NCBI RefSeq assembly: GCF_007828865.1
Contig: NZ_VIVK01000002.1
Location: forward strand, 496,001-560,000
Reading direction: 5' to 3'
Source of the DNA: Kribbella amoyensis
GTDB taxonomy: Bacteria; Actinomycetota; Actinomycetes; Propionibacteriales; Kribbellaceae
DNA: 64,000 nucleotides
The notes beneath the pieces were generated by a model, which did not search any database, was not told the DNA's origin, and saw only the letters and a program-made list of their open reading frames with translations. The translations under genes were made by a program, and so were the position numbers. Below, piece after piece: positions 18,002 to 26,740 of the stretch; the stretch's first letter is position 1, and each line of letters opens with the position of its first letter.

Positions 18002-18043
18002 GCACTCAGGACCGAGAAGCACTCAGGGCCGAACCGGCACTCA
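18002..18043 (+). repeat. Three GCACTCA repeats upstream of the isomerase promoter
   Basis: GCACTCA occurs at 18002, 18019 and 18037, at spacings of 17 and 18 bases. The first two belong to a longer imperfect repeat, GCACTCAGGACCGA and GCACTCAGGGCCGA. They lie between the regulator stop and the minus-35 box at 18061, and could be an activator site, but no independent evidence supports this. Confidence 0.4.
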
Positions 18044-18060
18044 CTGTCCCGGCAGCACCC

Positions 18061-18120
18061 TTGACACCGTGCACCTGCCGTCCTACGGTCACGCTCTGAA
18101 TGGATTCCCATACTCTGAAT
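18061..18120 (+). promoter_or_regulatory. Consensus promoter with operator-like repeats for the sugar isomerase gene
   Basis: TTGACA (18061-18066), a 17-base spacer and TACGGT (18084-18089) make a near-ideal promoter. Around the expected start point lie GAATGGATTC (18098-18107) and two direct copies of CTCTGAAT (18094-18101 and 18113-18120), 19 bases apart. The inverted GAAT/ATTC element resembles the one before the transketolase operon. Confidence 0.6.
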
Positions 18121-18135
18121 AGAAATGCGGATGCG

Positions 18136-19110
18136 ATGACGACGAGCGCACGCGGTTACACCGGTGGCATGTGGACCTTCGGACGGATCATCGATCGCTA
18201 CGCCACCGACGGCTACGGCCCGGTGGTCGGCACCCTGCAGACGATCGAGCTGGCCGCCGCCTCGGGCCTGCAGGGCCTGGATCTCAACTACCCCTTCGAC
18301 CCGGGCGTCGAGGTGGCCGACGTCAAGAAGGCGCTGGCCGAGCACAGCCTCGCGGCGGTCTGCGTGACCCCGGTGATCTACGACCGGCGGTTCCGCAGCG
18401 GCTCCTTCACCAGCGCCGACCCGGACCTGCGCCGGCAGGCGATCGAACTCGGCCACGAGGCGGTCCAGGTGGCCGCCGACCTGGACGCGCGGTACGTGAA
18501 GTTCTGGCCCGGGCAGGACGGCTACGACTACCCGTTCCAGACCGACTACCCGACCTTGCGCAAGCACGCGATCGACGGCATCGGCGCGGTCGCGCGGGCG
18601 TTCCCCGACGTCACGTTCGGGATCGAGTACAAGCTGAAGGAACCGCGGAACCGGCTGTTCTGGGGGACCGCGACGGCCAGTCTGCTGGCGATCGAGCAGA
18701 TGAAGGTGGACAACGTCGGCCTGGTGATCGACTTCGGCCACTCGCTGTTCGCCAAGGAGAACCCGGCCGAGGCGCTCAGCCTGGCGCACGGGATGGGCCG
18801 GCTGGTCGACATCGAGGTGGACGACAACTACCGCGAGTGGGACGACGACCTGACCGCGGGATCGCTGCACCTGGTGGAGACGCTGGAGTTCCTGCACGTG
18901 GTCCGCACGATCGGCTGGGACGGCCCGCTCAAGCTGGACCTGTTCCCGTACCGCGAGGACGCCGGCGAGGCGGTCCGGGAGAGCGTCGCGGCCCTGCGCG
19001 AGCTGGAGACGCGGGCGGCCAAGCTCGACCTGGAGCAGTTGCGGGCGGCCCAGGCGAACCACGACGCGATGGCCGCCCAGAAGGTGGTCCGGACGGCGCT
19101 GTTCTCCTGA
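18136..19110 (+). CDS. TIM-barrel sugar isomerase (AP_endonuc_2 family), candidate D-apiose isomerase
   Basis: The protein has 324 residues in the xylose-isomerase-like / sugar phosphate isomerase-epimerase family. Likely metal ligands are the Glu in FGIEYKLKEP, the Asp and His in LVIDFGHSLF, acidic residues in DIEVDDNYREW, and LKLDLFPYRED. There is no signal peptide. Known D-apiose isomerases belong to this broad family, and the FGGY kinase and split transketolase next door complete the D-apiose to D-apulose to D-apulose 4-phosphate route. ATG 18136 is preferred; an in-frame ATG at 18100 would lie almost at the transcription start and adds 12 non-conserved residues. Alternatives are other ketose isomerases or epimerases. 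Confidence 0.75.
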   Translation: MTTSARGYTGGMWTFGRIIDRYATDGYGPVVGTLQTIELAAASGLQGLDLNYPFDPGVEVADVKKALAEHSLAAVCVTPVIYDRRFRSGSFTSADPDLRRQAIELGHEAVQVAADLDARYVKFWPGQDGYDYPFQTDYPTLRKHAIDGIGAVARAFPDVTFGIEYKLKEPRNRLFWGTATASLLAIEQMKVDNVGLVIDFGHSLFAKENPAEALSLAHGMGRLVDIEVDDNYREWDDDLTAGSLHLVETLEFLHVVRTIGWDGPLKLDLFPYREDAGEAVRESVAALRELETRAAKLDLEQLRAAQANHDAMAAQKVVRTALFS

Positions 19111-19117
19111 TGCCGGA

Positions 19118-19155
19118 GCTCCGGCGACGACCCGTGCCGTGGTCATCGCCGGAGC
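19118..19155. terminator. Bidirectional stem-loop between convergent genes
   Basis: GCTCCGGCGA (19118-19127) pairs perfectly with 19146-19155 around an 18-base loop. It lies between the stops of the isomerase (plus strand) and the GH127 gene (minus strand), and could end transcription of both. Confidence 0.55.
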
Positions 19156-19162
19156 CTCCTGA

Positions 19163-19194
19163 TCATCGTGCGGTCATCGTGCGGTCATCGGGCG
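19163..19194. repeat. 11-bp tandem repeat overlapping the GH127 stop codon
   Basis: TCATCGTGCGG occurs at 19163-19173 and 19174-19184, followed by a third, imperfect copy (TCATCGGGCG) at 19185-19194. The stop codon of the GH127 gene (TGA, reading TCA at 19185-19187 on this strand) is the start of the third copy. Confidence 0.6.
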
Positions 19195-21059
19195 TCGATC
19201 CACACCGTCATCGGCCCGACGGCCCGGTTCGCCCAGGCGTAGTAGGGGATCGCGGTCAACGAGACCTCGGTCCCGTCCCGGCGCCGGGCCGGGACGGCGA
19301 GCGTGGTGATGCCGCCGAGCAAGTCGGCCTGCTCGGTCTCGACCAAGTCGCCGGGCAGCAGCGCGGCCTGGTCCAGGACGACGCCCTCCGGCTGGTCCAC
19401 GTGCTCGAAGCAGTACACCAACGGGCCGCGCTCGATCGCGACACAACCACGGACCGAGTCGATCCGATCGTCCGGCACCGTACGCCGCGCGCGGACCGGC
19501 AGCTCCAGGACGACCACGTCACCGCGCTGCCACGTCCGCTCCAGCGACTGGGTCCGGCCGACCTCGCCGACCGGCTCCGCGTCGCCGTTGACCGTGAGCG
19601 TGTATCCCTCGGCCCAAGCGGGGATGCGCAGGTCGAGCTTCCACGGCTGGTCCGGCGTCTCGCTGACGGTGATCGTCACGGTGCCCTTCCACGGGTACCG
19701 CGTGCCGACGTCCAGCCCGACTCCCGCACCGTTGACCTCGGCAACGACCTTGGCCGGCGCGTAGAGGTGCAGCTGGACACCGTCGTCGTTCGACGTCGCC
19801 ACCAGCTGGTCGAGCGAGGCCAGGGTGCGCATCACGTTCGGCGGGCAGCAGGCGGTGCCGTACCAGGGCTGCCGTCCCGCGACCGCGGAGCGCTGGTCGT
19901 CCGCGAACGCCTGGTCGCGCACCTTCAACGTGTTCACGTAGAAGAACTCGCCACCGGTCAGCGAGACGCCGGAGATCACCGCGTTGTACAGGGTGCGTTC
20001 GAGCTGGTCGGCGTACTTGCTCTCGCCGGTCGCCAGCAGCATCCGCCAGCTCCACTGCACGCTGGCGATCGCGGCGCAGGTCTCGCAGTACGCCGCGTCC
20101 GGCGGCAGCTCGAACGGATCGCCGAAGGCCTCGCCGTACCAGCGGGAGCCGACGCCACCGGTCAGGTACGCCTGGCTGTCGACCATCGTCTGCCAGGTCT
20201 CGCGGAGTGCGTCGAGCAGCTCGGTGTCGTCGGTCTCCACCGCGACATCGGTGGCACCCGACGCCAGGTACAACGCGCGCACGGCGTGGCCGGCCAGGAT
20301 CCGCACGTCGCGGACGGGCTGGTGGTCCTGGAAGTACGCCGGGCCGTGGTGCCCCGGGACGACCAGCAGACCGTGGCCGCGGGCCTCGACGAAGTACCGG
20401 GCCAGGTCGAGGTAGGTCTTCGTCCCGGTCGCGCGGTACAGCTCGACCAGCGCCATCTCAATCAGCGGGTGGCCGTCGATCCCTTCGGTGCGATCGGCGC
20501 CGAAGTACCCGGCCAGCAGGTCGGCGAAGCGGGTCGCGACGGTCAGCAGGGTCCGGTCGCCGGTGGCCCGGTACTGCGCGACCGCGGCCTGCAGGAGGTG
20601 GCCCGCGCAGTACAGCTCGTGACCCTTCTCCAGGTCGGTGAAGCGGCCGTCCGGGATCGCCAGCCGGATGTGGGTGTTCAGGTAGCCGTCCGGCTCCTGC
20701 GCCTCGGCGACCAGGGCGCTCGTGCTGCTCTGCCAGGCGGCGTAGGCCTCCGACGGCTCGCGGCTCTGCTCCCAGGCGACCGCCTCCAGCCACTTGTACA
20801 CGTCGGAGTCGGCGAACGGGCGGCCGGTGAAGCCGTCGGCGACGGGCTCGCGACCGGCGGCGCGGCGCAGGTTGCGCAGCGTCCCGGCCTCCTCCAGCCG
20901 GTCGCCGGCGGCGGGGATGGTGGCCTCGCGGTTGATCTGCTGGCGCTCGGACCAGAAGCCGCCAGTGATCCTGGCGGCGCCGAGCGGCAACGGCCGCAGG
21001 GCGGTACTCGCGAGCGGGGCGACGGCGGCCGATCGATCGAGCGGCTGCGATGAGGGCAT
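19185..21059 (-). CDS. GH127-family glycosidase (beta-L-arabinofuranosidase / DUF1680)
   Basis: The 624-residue protein has the GH127 fold: an (alpha/alpha)6 barrel followed by beta-sandwich domains. Metal and catalytic residues are visible: Glu and Cys in YCETCAAI, and the Cys pair in TACCPPNVMR, where the first Cys is the nucleophile in characterised beta-L-arabinofuranosidases. There is no signal peptide, so it is cytoplasmic. GH127 also contains the aceric acid hydrolase of RG-II degradation (Bacteroides thetaiotaomicron BT1003), so either arabinofuranose or aceric acid could be removed. ATG 21059 was chosen because residues upstream show no conservation. The gene is divergent from the pectate lyase operon and has its own promoter and operator. 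Confidence 0.88.
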   Translation of the reverse strand: MPSSQPLDRSAAVAPLASTALRPLPLGAARITGGFWSERQQINREATIPAAGDRLEEAGTLRNLRRAAGREPVADGFTGRPFADSDVYKWLEAVAWEQSREPSEAYAAWQSSTSALVAEAQEPDGYLNTHIRLAIPDGRFTDLEKGHELYCAGHLLQAAVAQYRATGDRTLLTVATRFADLLAGYFGADRTEGIDGHPLIEMALVELYRATGTKTYLDLARYFVEARGHGLLVVPGHHGPAYFQDHQPVRDVRILAGHAVRALYLASGATDVAVETDDTELLDALRETWQTMVDSQAYLTGGVGSRWYGEAFGDPFELPPDAAYCETCAAIASVQWSWRMLLATGESKYADQLERTLYNAVISGVSLTGGEFFYVNTLKVRDQAFADDQRSAVAGRQPWYGTACCPPNVMRTLASLDQLVATSNDDGVQLHLYAPAKVVAEVNGAGVGLDVGTRYPWKGTVTITVSETPDQPWKLDLRIPAWAEGYTLTVNGDAEPVGEVGRTQSLERTWQRGDVVVLELPVRARRTVPDDRIDSVRGCVAIERGPLVYCFEHVDQPEGVVLDQAALLPGDLVETEQADLLGGITTLAVPARRRDGTEVSLTAIPYYAWANRAVGPMTVWIDAR

Positions 21060-21126
21060 GGGTGAGAAGCACCTTCCTGTCGGCACGACCGGACACGTGA
21101 CCGGTCGGCTGGGCGGGCTGGCCGGG

Positions 21127-21177
21127 ATCGTAGCTGCCCACGCCGGGCCCGGGCAAGGGTGGATGCAAACGATTGCT
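21127..21177 (-). promoter_or_regulatory. Promoter of the GH127 gene with a LacI-type operator upstream
   Basis: On the minus strand, TTGCCC (21156-21151), an 18-base spacer and TACGAT (21132-21127) resemble a promoter. Seven bases upstream of the minus-35 box lies TGCAAACGATTGCT (21164-21177), which matches near-perfect palindromes at 57655 and 60274. The site is also about 170 bases before the divergent pectate lyase gene and might control both. Confidence 0.6.
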
Positions 21178-21345
21178 GCGGCACTTTCCGGCGTCCGAAC
21201 CCGGTCGGCGACACACTCTTGACACCCCGTCGTAACCTCCGCAACCATGAGGGCGTCATTTCATTCGGCAATGACTAGATATTCACCAATCGTTCGCCCC
21301 GGTCGGCCCGCTCAGCGCCGCCGCAGCGAGAAGTGAGGCGTGAAG

Positions 21346-23718
21346 ATGACCGAGACCTCCCCCGACGCGGTCACCGGCTGGACCCGGCGAGGCTTCGTCG
21401 GCACCGCGGCCGCGGTCGGCACGGCCGCCGCGATCGGCATCGGGTCCACCCCGGCCGCGCAGGCCGCCGGGGCCGTGACCACGGCCGGCGACAGGATCCC
21501 CGCCTTCCCGGGCGCCGAGGGCGCCGGCAAGTGGGCCAAGGGCGGCCGCGGCGGATCCGTCTACGAGGTGACCACCCTGAACGACTCCGGTCCCGGCTCG
21601 CTGCGGGACGCGGTCTCCGGCTCCGACCGGACCGTCGTGTTCCGGGTGTCCGGCACGATCCAGCTGGAGTCCCAGCTGCTGATCGCCGGGAACAACCTGA
21701 CCATCGCGGGCCAGACCGCGCCCGGCGACGGCATCTGCCTGTCCGGCCACTCCACCGGGGTCAAGGGCGGCGCCCACGACATCGTCATCCGCTACCTGCG
21801 GTTCCGCCTCGGCGACGCCACCGCGGTCGCGGACGACGCCTTCAACACCAACGTGCCCGGCTCGGTCAGCCCGGAGATCCGCAACCTGATCATCGACCAC
21901 TGCTCGTTCAGCTGGGCGGTCGACGAGTGCCTGTCCCCGTACGGCAACTACGACGTCACCGTGCAGTGGTGCATCGTCTCCGAGGGGCTGGCGCTGTCGG
22001 CGCACCCGAAGAGCCGGCACGGGTACGGCGGGATCTGGGGCGGCCAGCAGAACACGTACCACCACAACCTGATCGCCCACCAGGGTGGCCGGCAGCCGCG
22101 GTTCGGGTACACCGAGAACCTCAACCTCGAGGTCGACTACTCCAACAACGTGATCTACGACCACGGCTACACCTCGGTGTACGGCGGTGAGTGGGCCAAC
22201 GGCATCAACATCGTCGGGAACTACTACAAGCCCGGCCCGACCACGTTGCCCGAGGTGGCCCCGGTGGTGCTGTCCGCCAACCGCGGCGGCGCCTGGTACG
22301 TCGGCGGCAACCAGGTCGACGGGCACCCCGAGGTGACCGCGCACAACCGCCGCGGCATCCGGTACCCGATCGGCGGCATCCGGGAGCTGGACAAGCCGTT
22401 CCCGTTGACCGAGCAGGTCGAGGTGCAGGCGGCGGCCAAGGCGTACGAGGCGGTGCTGGCGAACGCCGGCGCGATCCTGCCGCGCCGCGACGCGGCCGAC
22501 GCCCGGGTCGTCAACGACGTCCGCAACGGCACCGGCCGGCTGATCAACTCGCAGAAGGAGGTCGGTGGCTTTCCGGCGCTGGTGACGGCGGAAGCCCCGG
22601 TCGACTCCGACCACGACGGCATCCCGGACTGGTGGGAGCAGGCCAACGGGCTGAACCCGAACGACCCGTCCGACGCGCAGAAGATCGCCCCGAACGGCTA
22701 CACCTACCTGGAGAACTACCTCAACTCGATCGTGCCGAACCCGGTCGGCAACCCGACCGTGCGGCTGACCAGCCCGGCCGACAACGAGGTGGTCGCCCGC
22801 CGGACCGCGCCGAACCTGACACTGTCGGCGGACGCGGCCCCGGCCAAGGGCGGGCAGCTCGCGAAGGTGGAGTTCTTCGCCGGCGACAAGCTGGTCGGTA
22901 CCGCCACGGCGGCGCCGTACCGGATCAGCTGGAACAACGTTGCTGACGGCACCTACTGGGTGTCCGCGCGAGCCACCGACAAGTTCGGGACCGCGACCCA
23001 GTCGACGCCGCGGCAGTTGCACGTCAACGTGCAGGCCGGGACGCCGGGCTGGACGTCCGCGTCGATCGGCAAGCCGCCGGTGCCGGGCTCGGGCAGCCTG
23101 GACAGCGGGATCCTCACCATCAAGGGCTCCGGCCGCATCCTCGGCCGGACCAGCAACTTCCACTACGTCTACCAGAAGCTCAGCGTCGGCGGCGCCGGCT
23201 CGGTCGCCCAGGTCACCGCCCGGCTCGACTCGCTCGCCAAGGTGGCCAACGGCCTGACCGCGGGCCTGATGATCCGCGACAGCCTCGACCCGGCCGCGCC
23301 GTTCATGTACGGCGGACTCGGCTTCGGCGTCGCCGGCGGGTTCGGCACCATCAACGACCCGGGTGGTACGGGCAGTGTCACCGACGACGGTGGCATGAAG
23401 GCCCAGGCGATCCGGATGCAGACCGACGGTCCGACCCCGAGCGTCGGCCCGTGGCCGTGGGACGAGGGCGAGTACCTCGACCCGGCCAAGCAGTACTGGC
23501 TCCGGTTGCTGCGGCGCGAGCGCCCGCAGTCCCGGGAGGTCGAGTTCGAGGCGTTCATCTCCGAGGACAAGACGAAGTGGGACCGGTTCGGCTACGAGCG
23601 TCTCGTGATGCCGAGTCCGACCTTCTACATCGGTTTCGCCATCGACGGCGGGCAGACCACCAACGCCCTCGTCGACTACGGCACCGCGCGATTCAGCGCC
23701 ATCACGGTCGAGCACTGA
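21346..23718 (+). CDS. Secreted pectate lyase (PL1-like) with C-terminal Ig-like and lectin-like domains
   Basis: The protein has 790 residues. A Tat signal (TRRGFVGTAAAVG) lies at about residues 14-45. A right-handed parallel beta-helix (about 50-370) shows PL1 hallmarks: FPGAEGAGKWAKGGRGG, the LIIDHCSFSWA segment equivalent to vWiDH, and the arginines of GGRQPRFG. A calcium-loop-like stretch (DSDHDGIPDWWEQANGLNP) links to an Ig-like domain (VRLTSPADNEVV) and a C-terminal concanavalin-like domain. It cleaves polygalacturonate by beta-elimination outside the cell. ATG 21346 is favoured because AGTGAGG lies 7 bases upstream; GTG 21340 is possible. It heads the long operon with the second importer 22 bases downstream. 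Confidence 0.87.
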   Translation: MTETSPDAVTGWTRRGFVGTAAAVGTAAAIGIGSTPAAQAAGAVTTAGDRIPAFPGAEGAGKWAKGGRGGSVYEVTTLNDSGPGSLRDAVSGSDRTVVFRVSGTIQLESQLLIAGNNLTIAGQTAPGDGICLSGHSTGVKGGAHDIVIRYLRFRLGDATAVADDAFNTNVPGSVSPEIRNLIIDHCSFSWAVDECLSPYGNYDVTVQWCIVSEGLALSAHPKSRHGYGGIWGGQQNTYHHNLIAHQGGRQPRFGYTENLNLEVDYSNNVIYDHGYTSVYGGEWANGINIVGNYYKPGPTTLPEVAPVVLSANRGGAWYVGGNQVDGHPEVTAHNRRGIRYPIGGIRELDKPFPLTEQVEVQAAAKAYEAVLANAGAILPRRDAADARVVNDVRNGTGRLINSQKEVGGFPALVTAEAPVDSDHDGIPDWWEQANGLNPNDPSDAQKIAPNGYTYLENYLNSIVPNPVGNPTVRLTSPADNEVVARRTAPNLTLSADAAPAKGGQLAKVEFFAGDKLVGTATAAPYRISWNNVADGTYWVSARATDKFGTATQSTPRQLHVNVQAGTPGWTSASIGKPPVPGSGSLDSGILTIKGSGRILGRTSNFHYVYQKLSVGGAGSVAQVTARLDSLAKVANGLTAGLMIRDSLDPAAPFMYGGLGFGVAGGFGTINDPGGTGSVTDDGGMKAQAIRMQTDGPTPSVGPWPWDEGEYLDPAKQYWLRLLRRERPQSREVEFEAFISEDKTKWDRFGYERLVMPSPTFYIGFAIDGGQTTNALVDYGTARFSAITVEH

Positions 23719-23740
23719 CCCGACACCAGGGAGTAGAGAG

Positions 23741-25735
23741 ATGTCCAGAGGTATGCAGGAACGTCGGATCGACCGGCGCAGGCTTTTGCAGGGTGGGCTC
23801 GCCCTGGCGGCGGTGGCCTCGGTGCCCGGCTGCGGCTTCTTCGACACCAAGCCGGCCGGCTCGGGCGCGCAGGCGGTGGCGGCCGGCGACAAGGAGTCGC
23901 CGATGCTGAAGGCCCTGGTGGACAAGGGCTCCCTGCCCCCACTGGCCGACCGGATCCCGAAGAACCCGCCGGTGATCAAGCCGCTCGCCGGTAAGGCGGT
24001 CTACGGCGGCACCTGGCGCTCGGCGATGCTGACCCAGGAGGACACCCAGTGGCTGTGGTACGCGCTGCGCTACGAGCCGCTGGTCCGCTGGAAGCCGGAC
24101 AAGACCGGCAAGCCCGGGTACGACGAGATCGAGGCGAACACCGTCGAGTTCACGGTCGATGCCGAGAGCAAGGTCTTCACCTTCACGCTCCGTGACGGCC
24201 TGAAGTGGTCCGACGGCAAGCCCTGCACGGCGGACGACATGATGTTCACGATCCTCGAGGTGCAGTGCGACACCGGTCTGCACCCGGACGGGATCTACGA
24301 CGCGTTCCTGTCCCCGGACACCGAGAAACTCGCCAAGGTCGAGAAGGTCGACGCGCGCACGGTCAAGATGACCTACACCGCACCGCAGCCGTCGCTGCTC
24401 GGGCAGATCGCCGACGCGATCTTCGAGCGCGAGGGTGCCTACGGGATGTTGCTGCCGAAGCACTACTTCCAGCAGTTCCACCTGAAGTACAACAAGAACG
24501 CGAACGCGCTGGCGAAGAAGGCCGGCGTCGGCAGCTGGATCGACCTCTTCGCGCAGAAGCAGAACCCGTGGACCAACCCGGAGCAGCCGACGCTGGCGCC
24601 GTGGAAGGTGACCACCCCGCTCGGCAAGGGTTCCGCGGTCACCCTGACCCGCAACCCGTACTACTGGAAGGTCGACGACGCCGGCCGGCAGCTGCCGTAC
24701 ATCGACAGCTGCCGCGTCGAGGTCGTCCAGGACGTCCAGGTCGAGCTGCTCAAGGTGATGAACGGCGAGTTCGGCATGCAGTACCGGAACTTCGGGACGC
24801 CGCAGAACAAGCCGGTGGTCGCGCAGAACCGGGAGAAGGGCGCCTACAAGATCATCGAGGTGCCGACCCAGCTGACCAACACGATGGTCATCGGCATCAA
24901 CCAGAACCACAAGGACCCGGCGAAGCGGGCCCTGTTCGCGAACAAGGACTTCCGCGCCGGTCTGTCGCACGCGATCAACCGCAAGGAGGTCATCGACGCG
25001 GTGTACGCCGGTCAGGGTGAGCCCTGGCAGAGCTCGCCGCCGAAGGACTCGCCGTACTACAACGAGCAGCTGGCCACCCAGTTCACCGAGTTCGACGTGG
25101 CCAAGGCCAACCAGCTCCTGGACGCCGCCGGGCTGACCAAGAAGTCGGCCGACGGCAAACGGCTCGGCGCGGACGGCAAGCCGGTCTCGGTCGCCGTCCA
25201 GATCAGCGAGTCGTTCCCGGACCACGTCGAGGCGATCGAGTTCGTCAAGAAGCGCTGGGCCGCGGTCGGCATCGACCTGCGCAGCCAGCCGCTCAGCGAG
25301 GACCTCTACAAGGAGCGGGTCAAGGCCAACGACCACGACGCCGGCACCTGGACCAGCGGCACCTTCGTGCTGCCGACCGGCACCGGTGGTGACCACTACT
25401 GGGTGCCGACCAACGACGGCAGCGCGCGCTACGGCATCGGCTGGGCCCAGTGGTACCAGTCGGACGGCGAGGAGGGCATCGAACCGCCGGCCGACATCAA
25501 GAAGCAGATGGAGCTGTTCACCAAGGCACGGCAGGAGCCGGACCCGGCCAAGACGCTCGAGCTGGGCAAGGAGATCCTGCAGATCGCGGCCGACCAGTTC
25601 TACTACATCGGGATCAGCACGGTCCCGAACACGTACGGCGTCGTGAAGAACGACTTCCACAACGTGCCCGAGCAGATGAACGAGTCGGTGGCCCCGGGTA
25701 TCGTCCACCCCGAGCAGTTCGCGATCGGGCAGTAG
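23741..25735 (+). CDS. ABC transporter substrate-binding lipoprotein, family 5 (Opp type)
   Basis: This 664-residue protein has a Tat-type N-terminus (RRRLLQGGLALAAVASVPGC) with a lipobox Cys near residue 31, so it should be exported folded and anchored by lipid. The body is an SBP_bac_5 domain: GLKWSDGKPCTADDMMFTI, LTRNPYYWKVDDAG, FRAGLSHAINRKEVID. At over 600 residues it is of the large type seen in several oligosaccharide-binding Opp homologues. It binds the ligand for the permeases that follow without any gap. Its place directly after a pectate lyase suggests unsaturated or branched galacturonate oligomers. Confidence 0.88.
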   Translation: MSRGMQERRIDRRRLLQGGLALAAVASVPGCGFFDTKPAGSGAQAVAAGDKESPMLKALVDKGSLPPLADRIPKNPPVIKPLAGKAVYGGTWRSAMLTQEDTQWLWYALRYEPLVRWKPDKTGKPGYDEIEANTVEFTVDAESKVFTFTLRDGLKWSDGKPCTADDMMFTILEVQCDTGLHPDGIYDAFLSPDTEKLAKVEKVDARTVKMTYTAPQPSLLGQIADAIFEREGAYGMLLPKHYFQQFHLKYNKNANALAKKAGVGSWIDLFAQKQNPWTNPEQPTLAPWKVTTPLGKGSAVTLTRNPYYWKVDDAGRQLPYIDSCRVEVVQDVQVELLKVMNGEFGMQYRNFGTPQNKPVVAQNREKGAYKIIEVPTQLTNTMVIGINQNHKDPAKRALFANKDFRAGLSHAINRKEVIDAVYAGQGEPWQSSPPKDSPYYNEQLATQFTEFDVAKANQLLDAAGLTKKSADGKRLGADGKPVSVAVQISESFPDHVEAIEFVKKRWAAVGIDLRSQPLSEDLYKERVKANDHDAGTWTSGTFVLPTGTGGDHYWVPTNDGSARYGIGWAQWYQSDGEEGIEPPADIKKQMELFTKARQEPDPAKTLELGKEILQIAADQFYYIGISTVPNTYGVVKNDFHNVPEQMNESVAPGIVHPEQFAIGQ

Positions 25736-26734
25736 ATGCTGCGCTACCTCGTCCGGCGGCTGCTCTGGATGGTCGTGACGCTGGCGGCGATCTCGTTCGT
25801 CACCTTCGTCGTCATCAAGCTGCCGCCGGGCGACTACACCAGCACCGTCATCGCGAACGCCGAGGCCCGGGGCCAGGACATCCCGGACTCGCAGATCGCC
25901 GAGCTGAAACGGCACTACGGCCTCGACAAGCCGTTCATCGTGCAGTACTGGACCTGGATCTCGGGGGTGGTCCTGCACGGTGACCTCGGCCAGTCGTTCG
26001 CCTGGAACCAGTCGGTCGCCAGCCTGATCGGCAACCGGGTGCTGCTCTCGATCCTGCTGTCCCTCGGCAGTCTGTTGTTCGTCTGGGCGATCGCGTTCCC
26101 GATCGGCATCTACAGCGCGCTGCGGCAGTACTCGCCGGGTGACTACGTCGCCTCCTTCCTCGGCTTCATCGGGATGGCGGTGCCGGAGTTCATGCTCGCG
26201 CTGGTGATGATGTGGGTCGGGTTCCGGTACTTCGGCCAGAGCGTCGGCGGACTGTTCTCACCCGAGTACGCCGACGCGGCCTGGAACCTGGGCAAGCTGA
26301 TCGACCTGATATCGCACCTGTGGGTGCCGATCGTGGTGGTCGGCGTGGCCGGCACCGCCGGGCTGATCCGAATAACCCGGGCCAATCTGCTCGACGAGTT
26401 GCACAAGCCGTACGTCGCGACCGCGCGGGCCAAGGGGCTGCCGGAGTGGAAGCTGCTGCTCAAGTACCCGGTCCGGATGTCGCTCAGCCCGTTCTTCAGC
26501 ACGGTCGGCTGGTTGCTGCCCGGCCTGATCAGCGGCGAGACGATCGTGTCGGTCGTGATGAGCCTGCCGACCAGTGGCCCGCTGCTGCTCAGTGCGGTGA
26601 AGAGCCAGGACATGTACCTGGTCGGCAGTTTCGTCCTGATCCTCAGTGCGCTGACGGTGATCGGCACGATGCTCAGCGACCTCGCGCTGTCCTGGTGGGA
26701 CCCGCGGATCCGACACCGGCTGTCGAAGGGATAG
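25736..26734 (+). CDS. ABC transporter permease, DppB/OppB type
   Basis: This is the first permease of the second Opp-type importer (332 residues). Its ATG follows the binding-protein stop (TAG) with no gap. The N-terminus MLRYLVRRLLWMVVTLAAI is the usual first helix of this family. The ATPase-docking loop is YVATARAKGLPEWKLLLKYP, followed by VRMSLSPFF. About six membrane segments are visible. Together with the next protein it forms the channel for pectin-derived oligomers, by inference from context. Confidence 0.9.
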   Translation: MLRYLVRRLLWMVVTLAAISFVTFVVIKLPPGDYTSTVIANAEARGQDIPDSQIAELKRHYGLDKPFIVQYWTWISGVVLHGDLGQSFAWNQSVASLIGNRVLLSILLSLGSLLFVWAIAFPIGIYSALRQYSPGDYVASFLGFIGMAVPEFMLALVMMWVGFRYFGQSVGGLFSPEYADAAWNLGKLIDLISHLWVPIVVVGVAGTAGLIRITRANLLDELHKPYVATARAKGLPEWKLLLKYPVRMSLSPFFSTVGWLLPGLISGETIVSVVMSLPTSGPLLLSAVKSQDMYLVGSFVLILSALTVIGTMLSDLALSWWDPRIRHRLSKG

Positions 26735-26740
26735 GGCCTG

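Noticed and set aside
21283..25978. Two long minus-strand open frames over the pectate lyase and binding-protein genes
   Set aside because: The plus strand encodes clear family proteins with signals and motifs; the minus-strand products are low complexity.
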